From Ruminococcaceae bacterium UBA1448 (GTDB lineage: Bacteria > Bacillota > Clostridia > Oscillospirales > Ruminococcaceae): a stretch of 17,800 bases of DNA. The number at the start of each line of letters is the position of its first letter. Positions within the stretch are counted from its first letter, which is position 1. The notes under the pieces are model-generated. The model was not told the DNA's origin. It worked only from the letters and a program-made list of their open reading frames with translations, and searched no databases. Made by a program: the position numbers and the translations under genes. Location: NCBI GenBank assembly GCA_002329405.1, contig DCTE01000067.1, positions 21,388 to 39,187 of the forward strand, read 5' to 3'. Positions 14,222 through 17,800 of the stretch are shown one piece after another.

Positions 14222-16000
14222 TCAGATCCATCTGCCCTCAGAGTCAACATGGTATCCGTCCGGGGTAGTGGTGTTGGTCAGCATTGCGCCGCCAGAACCG
14301 AGATAGTACCAGTAAGCCCCAGATTTGACCCACCGGTTTTCCGCCATTGCGCCCGAGCCAAGGCAGTAATACCATTTTCCGCTTGTCTTGACCCACTGAC
14401 CGGAAGCCATCGCGCCCGACGGATAGAAGTAGTACCATATACCGTCCAGTTTCAGCCACTGATTTTCGGCCATCTTGCCGGAGCCGCCAAACCAGTACCA
14501 AACTCCGCCGATCTTTGCCCAGCAGGATTCATACCGGGTGCCGTCCGCCTTGACATAATACCAGATGCCGTAATCCTTGACCCAGCAGTTGGTTTTCATC
14601 TTGCCGTCAGAGCCGAGGTAGACATATTTGTTGTCTTTCAGCCGCCAGCAGCTGACGACGCCTGCGCCGTAATCGTTGAGATAGTACCAGTTTCCGTCGG
14701 CCTGTATCCATTTGGATTTCTGCATTGCGCCGTCGGTGCCAAAATAATATGCTTTGCTGTTGATATATTGCAGGCCGGTCATCTTTTTGCCGTCTTTGTA
14801 GTAATAGGTTTTGCCATTTTCGGTCACAAATCCGGGTTGGGTGACAGTGGTTGAATCATCGTCAGATGTATCTTCCTGTGGTGCTTCACCCTGCAAAACA
14901 CCGTTTTCATCAAAGGTGTAGCTCTTGCCATTGATCGTCTGGGTACCGGTCACCATCTTGCAGTTGGCGTCAAAATAGTAGGTGTTTCCGCCCCAGGTTT
15001 TGAAAGAATTGGGCATCAGATTGTAGTAGGAGGAAATGTCGGTCAGCGTAACACTGCCGACAGTCTCAGAAGTCATCTGCTGCTGGTATTTGACCAGTGC
15101 CGCGCAGTTGGAAGAACCGATGTAATGATTGCCGTCTGCCAGCTTGGTCACCGTATCGGGGACGACGATTGGGTCCTGAATGGCGGAGCATTCGATGGAT
15201 TGCACGCCCCATGGAAGGGTGAGTGTCTTTCCCGTCTTCTCCACGATACAGAACGGCGCCAGTGTTTTCAGGGAAGCATGGAAAGCAGGCGTCGCGGTTC
15301 CGGGAACAGAATAGAGGGTTGTATAATCTTTGCTGTAAAGGCAGTTTTGATAAGTTGAATAATAGGGGTTCTTTTCATCAACTATGTAAGAGGTTGTGAT
15401 GTAGCGGTTGGTGACAATATGCGTCAGCTCGACGTCCTTCCCCAACCGGAGGGTATCGCACACCAACGCCGAATGGGGAAGACTGGTGATACCGTCCTGA
15501 ACGATGATCTCTTTTGGCCAGCTGTAATATTCGATCAGTGTCCAGGGAGCCCAGTTGGTATAGGAATTGACCGTCGGCCAGACCCCTTTGCCGGAAAGGG
15601 TCAGCTTTTGGGAGGAGACTTCATATTCCCAGGAAAACCCGTCAGGATGGGTTCCGCTCAGATAGTCGGCTGTATGGCAGAGATAAACGATCATATTGCT
15701 CTGGTTGCCTGCGATTTCCAGTTCTGACGAGAAGACAATGCGCTGAATCTCCGCTTCATATTGTTTCCAGGGAGCAGCATCGACATCTTTGAGGTACATT
15801 TTTTCGCTGAGGGTCAATGTTTTGGTGTCTGAGTTGTAGGACCATTTGCCGGTAAACTGTTCGTCCTGTCCTTCCCCAGAAATGACCGATGCGTGGGCGA
15901 TGGTGCCGAACAGCCCGTATGCCGGTGCGCTGACTGCCGAAGTCAGCGTAATGGCGGCCGCCATCAAAAAGGCTACGGTATTTTTAGTTTGTTTTTTCAT
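14222..16000 (-). CDS. Secreted cell-wall-binding repeat protein (downstream paralogue)
   Basis: 592 residues from the ATG at 16000; AAAGGAGGAA precedes it, and the start gives a clean signal peptide (MKKQTKN, then a hydrophobic stretch to about SAPAYG). Residues of about 40-300 form a degenerate BspA-like leucine-rich region: KWSYNSDTKTLTLS, APWKQYEAEIQRIVF, NPYYSTYQNCLYSKDYTTLY, then LPWGVQSIECSAI. After a short acidic linker, about 11 choline-binding-type wall repeats of roughly 20 residues occupy the C-terminus, such as NWYYLNDYGAGVV and VWYWFGGSGKM. It ends DGYHVDSEGRWI. No catalytic domain or LPXTG motif is seen, so it is probably a non-covalently held surface protein. The repeat array has one unit more than its neighbour. 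Confidence 0.87.
   Translation of the reverse strand: MKKQTKNTVAFLMAAAITLTSAVSAPAYGLFGTIAHASVISGEGQDEQFTGKWSYNSDTKTLTLSEKMYLKDVDAAPWKQYEAEIQRIVFSSELEIAGNQSNMIVYLCHTADYLSGTHPDGFSWEYEVSSQKLTLSGKGVWPTVNSYTNWAPWTLIEYYSWPKEIIVQDGITSLPHSALVCDTLRLGKDVELTHIVTNRYITTSYIVDEKNPYYSTYQNCLYSKDYTTLYSVPGTATPAFHASLKTLAPFCIVEKTGKTLTLPWGVQSIECSAIQDPIVVPDTVTKLADGNHYIGSSNCAALVKYQQQMTSETVGSVTLTDISSYYNLMPNSFKTWGGNTYYFDANCKMVTGTQTINGKSYTFDENGVLQGEAPQEDTSDDDSTTVTQPGFVTENGKTYYYKDGKKMTGLQYINSKAYYFGTDGAMQKSKWIQADGNWYYLNDYGAGVVSCWRLKDNKYVYLGSDGKMKTNCWVKDYGIWYYVKADGTRYESCWAKIGGVWYWFGGSGKMAENQWLKLDGIWYYFYPSGAMASGQWVKTSGKWYYCLGSGAMAENRWVKSGAYWYYLGSGGAMLTNTTTPDGYHVDSEGRWI
14230..14990 (-). repeat. Array of about 11 cell-wall-binding repeats
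   Basis: Degenerate direct repeats of about 60 bases inside the downstream surface-protein gene. Each encodes an aromatic pair (WYY, YYF or WYW), a glycine turn and a W-x-K-x-x-G motif. They correspond block by block to the array at 16070-16755, with one extra unit here (KTYYYKDGKKM followed by AYYFGTDGAM, where the other has one such unit). Confidence 0.8.
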
Positions 16001-16064
16001 GGAAGATTCCTCCTTTCCGCCTGTATGACGGAAGAATTTTGCATTTGCGATATGTTTGGACGGA

Positions 16065-17789
16065 TTAAGAAATCCATCTGCCCTCGGAATCGACATGGTA
16101 GCCGTCGGGGGTGGTGGTATTGGTCAGCATGGCACCGTTGGAACCGAGGTAGTACCAGTAGCTTCCAGACTTGACCCATTTGTTCGCCGCCATAGCCCCT
16201 GAGCCGGTGAGGTAATACCACTTGCCGCCATCCTGAATCCAGCCAGTTGCCATCTGGCCGCCAGAACGGAAGTAATACCATTTGCCGTCTGCGAGCTTGA
16301 GCCAGCCATTTGACATCATCTTGCCGGAACCGCCGAACCAGTACCAGCTGCCGCCAATCTTTGCCCAGCTGGATTCATACCTAGTGCCATCACCTTTCAC
16401 ATAATACCACTCGCTGTAATCTTCAATCCAGCAACTGGTCTTCATCTTTCCGTCAGCGCCGAGGTAGACATATTTTCCGTCTTTCAGCCGCCAACAGTTG
16501 ACGACACCTGCGCCGTTGTCGTTGAGGTAATACCAGTTTCCTTCCGCCTGATACCAGCCGGAGCGGAGCATGTGGCCATTTTCATCGTAGATATAGGTTT
16601 TTCCATTCTGATAAACGATGCCGGTTGGAGCAGAAGTGGTGTCACTTTCTCCCTGTAAAACGCCGTTCTGGTCAAAGGTATAGGTTTTGCCGTTGATGGT
16701 CTGTGTCCCGGTGACCATCTTGCAGTCAGCGTCGAAGTAGTAGGTTTTATTGCCAAAAGTCTTAAAAGAAGACGGCAAAATGCCGTAGTAGGATGCCACG
16801 GAATCCACCTGCTGGGGTGTAGTCGTACAGGCACTGTCCGTTGTGATTGGCTGGATGGTGCGGATTGCCTCCTGATTATTTTTAGAGAAAATATAGATAT
16901 AGTTGGCACTTCGTGCATAATAGTTTCCAATTGATGTAACAGTATCGGGCAGGATAATGGTCTTATCACCAAAAGACCATGAAGCACTTTCAATGGTTGT
17001 TACTCCCCATGGTACAATCATCGGACCGTCCAGTTTGCAGGTAATACTGTTGGACGTAATGGTTGTCAGATCGGGATGAAAATCAATGGTTGTTTTATTA
17101 AGAGGAACCTTAATGATTTCGGAGTAGTCATTGGAGTAGAGACAGCCATCATAGCTGGAAAAAAACGAATTATTGTCGTCAACAATATATTCCTCATATG
17201 CCGGAATATATGTGGACACATTTTCTCCCAGAATAACGGTATTTGCTTTTAACCAGACCAGATTTGTCTGGCTGATACTACCGTCAAGTTTAACTCTGTT
17301 CCATTGTGCATAAATGTTAAAGTTTTCCAGCTGGTAAGAACTTGACCCATCAGAGGAGAGGGTTAAGGTATCAGCCTGTCTGTCATACGACCAATGTTCA
17401 CCGTCATCTTCACAATAGAATTTATCAAACGTCTGGAAATAGGGAAGGTCATTTTCATCAATTCTATATTCAGGTTCAATGCAAATGGCTTTAATCTGGT
17501 CCCGGTAACTTTCCCAGGGGGCAGGCTGTTCACTCCCATCACTTTTACGAAAGTAATAAATTCCGTCGTGTGTAGAATTACCTGAACTGGTGGCAGATTC
17601 TTTAGCGCCCAAAGTGAGGGTTCCCGTTCCCCTGTCAAATGACCAGGTCATATTTTGATAAGTTCCGTTATATTGGGATGTCGCTGCCGAGACTGTGGCA
17701 GATATGCCGGGAACTGCAGACGGAAGAGGTGCCAAACTGACCGACGCGATCAGCAGAGCAGAAAAAAGTATTTTCCCGGTTTTCTTCAT
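16065..17789 (-). CDS. Secreted cell-wall-binding repeat protein (upstream paralogue)
   Basis: 574 residues from the ATG at 17789; a GTG at 17798 would add three. The ribosome binding site falls beyond the window end. A signal peptide (MKKTGKILFSALLIASVSLA, to about TVSA) leads into a BspA-like region: TWSFDRGTGTLTLG, APWESYRDQIKAICI, NSFFSSYDGCLYSNDY, and VPWGVTTIESASW with ILPDTVTSIGNYY. About 10 wall-binding repeats follow, ending DGYHVDSEGRWIS. The architecture matches the next gene, 64 bases downstream. The repeat arrays are very alike, while the N-terminal regions have diverged and this one looks more A+T-rich by eye. It is likely a surface protein bound to wall polymer. Ligand or adhesion function is not shown by the sequence. 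Confidence 0.87.
   Translation of the reverse strand: MKKTGKILFSALLIASVSLAPLPSAVPGISATVSAATSQYNGTYQNMTWSFDRGTGTLTLGAKESATSSGNSTHDGIYYFRKSDGSEQPAPWESYRDQIKAICIEPEYRIDENDLPYFQTFDKFYCEDDGEHWSYDRQADTLTLSSDGSSSYQLENFNIYAQWNRVKLDGSISQTNLVWLKANTVILGENVSTYIPAYEEYIVDDNNSFFSSYDGCLYSNDYSEIIKVPLNKTTIDFHPDLTTITSNSITCKLDGPMIVPWGVTTIESASWSFGDKTIILPDTVTSIGNYYARSANYIYIFSKNNQEAIRTIQPITTDSACTTTPQQVDSVASYYGILPSSFKTFGNKTYYFDADCKMVTGTQTINGKTYTFDQNGVLQGESDTTSAPTGIVYQNGKTYIYDENGHMLRSGWYQAEGNWYYLNDNGAGVVNCWRLKDGKYVYLGADGKMKTSCWIEDYSEWYYVKGDGTRYESSWAKIGGSWYWFGGSGKMMSNGWLKLADGKWYYFRSGGQMATGWIQDGGKWYYLTGSGAMAANKWVKSGSYWYYLGSNGAMLTNTTTPDGYHVDSEGRWIS
16070..16755 (-). repeat. Array of about 10 cell-wall-binding repeats
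   Basis: Degenerate direct repeats of about 60 bases encoding units such as NWYYLNDNGAGVV, SWYWFGGSGKMMS and YWYYLGSNGAML. At both DNA and protein level they align with the array at 14230-14990, showing that the two genes arose by duplication. Confidence 0.8.
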
Positions 17790-17800
17790 ATGGATCACTC

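Noticed and set aside
1..17800. tRNA, rRNA, CRISPR arrays, insertion sequences, phage or defence genes.
   Set aside because: No cloverleaf, regularly spaced repeat array, transposase, integrase or terminal inverted repeat was recognised. The direct repeats at 14230-16755 are protein-coding wall-binding repeats.

Overview
The window reads as chromosome of a Gram-positive Firmicute, most likely a gut-type Clostridia of the Oscillospiraceae/Ruminococcaceae kind. The basis is AAGGAGG-like ribosome binding sites, TTGACA/TATAAT promoters, composition near or slightly above half G+C by eye, the gene order prmC-recA-recX-rimO-pgsA-cysE-cysS, and secreted proteins with choline-binding-type wall repeats plus BspA-like leucine-rich modules. 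This is inference from gene content; no marker gene fixes the genus.

Layout. Positions 2-1117 hold the end of a sensor histidine kinase and a GNAT acetyltransferase. A good promoter at 1175-1203 and a hairpin-rich leader precede a DUF1385 membrane protein (1377-2330) and the release-factor methyltransferase PrmC (2336-3214). An extended -10 promoter inside the end of prmC starts a long same-strand run: recA, recX (overlapping by ATGA), rimO, pgsA, cysE, cysS and a PfkB-family sugar kinase (to 10612). A perfect-consensus promoter (10672-10700) and a leader carrying a terminator-like hairpin precede a COG2509-type FAD-dependent dehydrogenase, closed by a strong terminator at 12208-12250. A MarR regulator and a MATE efflux pump follow as an overlapping pair, with a palindromic operator inside their promoter. 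A bidirectional terminator (14173-14209) separates them from two tandem minus-strand genes for secreted cell-wall-binding proteins (14222-17789).

The most notable observation is the 228-base gap between pgsA and cysE. It encodes a short peptide with a good ribosome binding site and adjacent Cys-Cys codons. Those codons lie in the 5' arm of a hairpin followed by a U-rich stretch, and the peptide's stop codon touches the cysE ribosome binding site. Because cysE makes the cysteine precursor O-acetylserine and cysS charges tRNA-Cys, this looks like a ribosome-mediated cysteine attenuator. The second candidate is the promoter-leader-terminator arrangement before the FAD dehydrogenase, and the third is the hairpin series before the DUF1385 gene. 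No tRNA, rRNA, CRISPR array, insertion sequence or phage gene was recognised.
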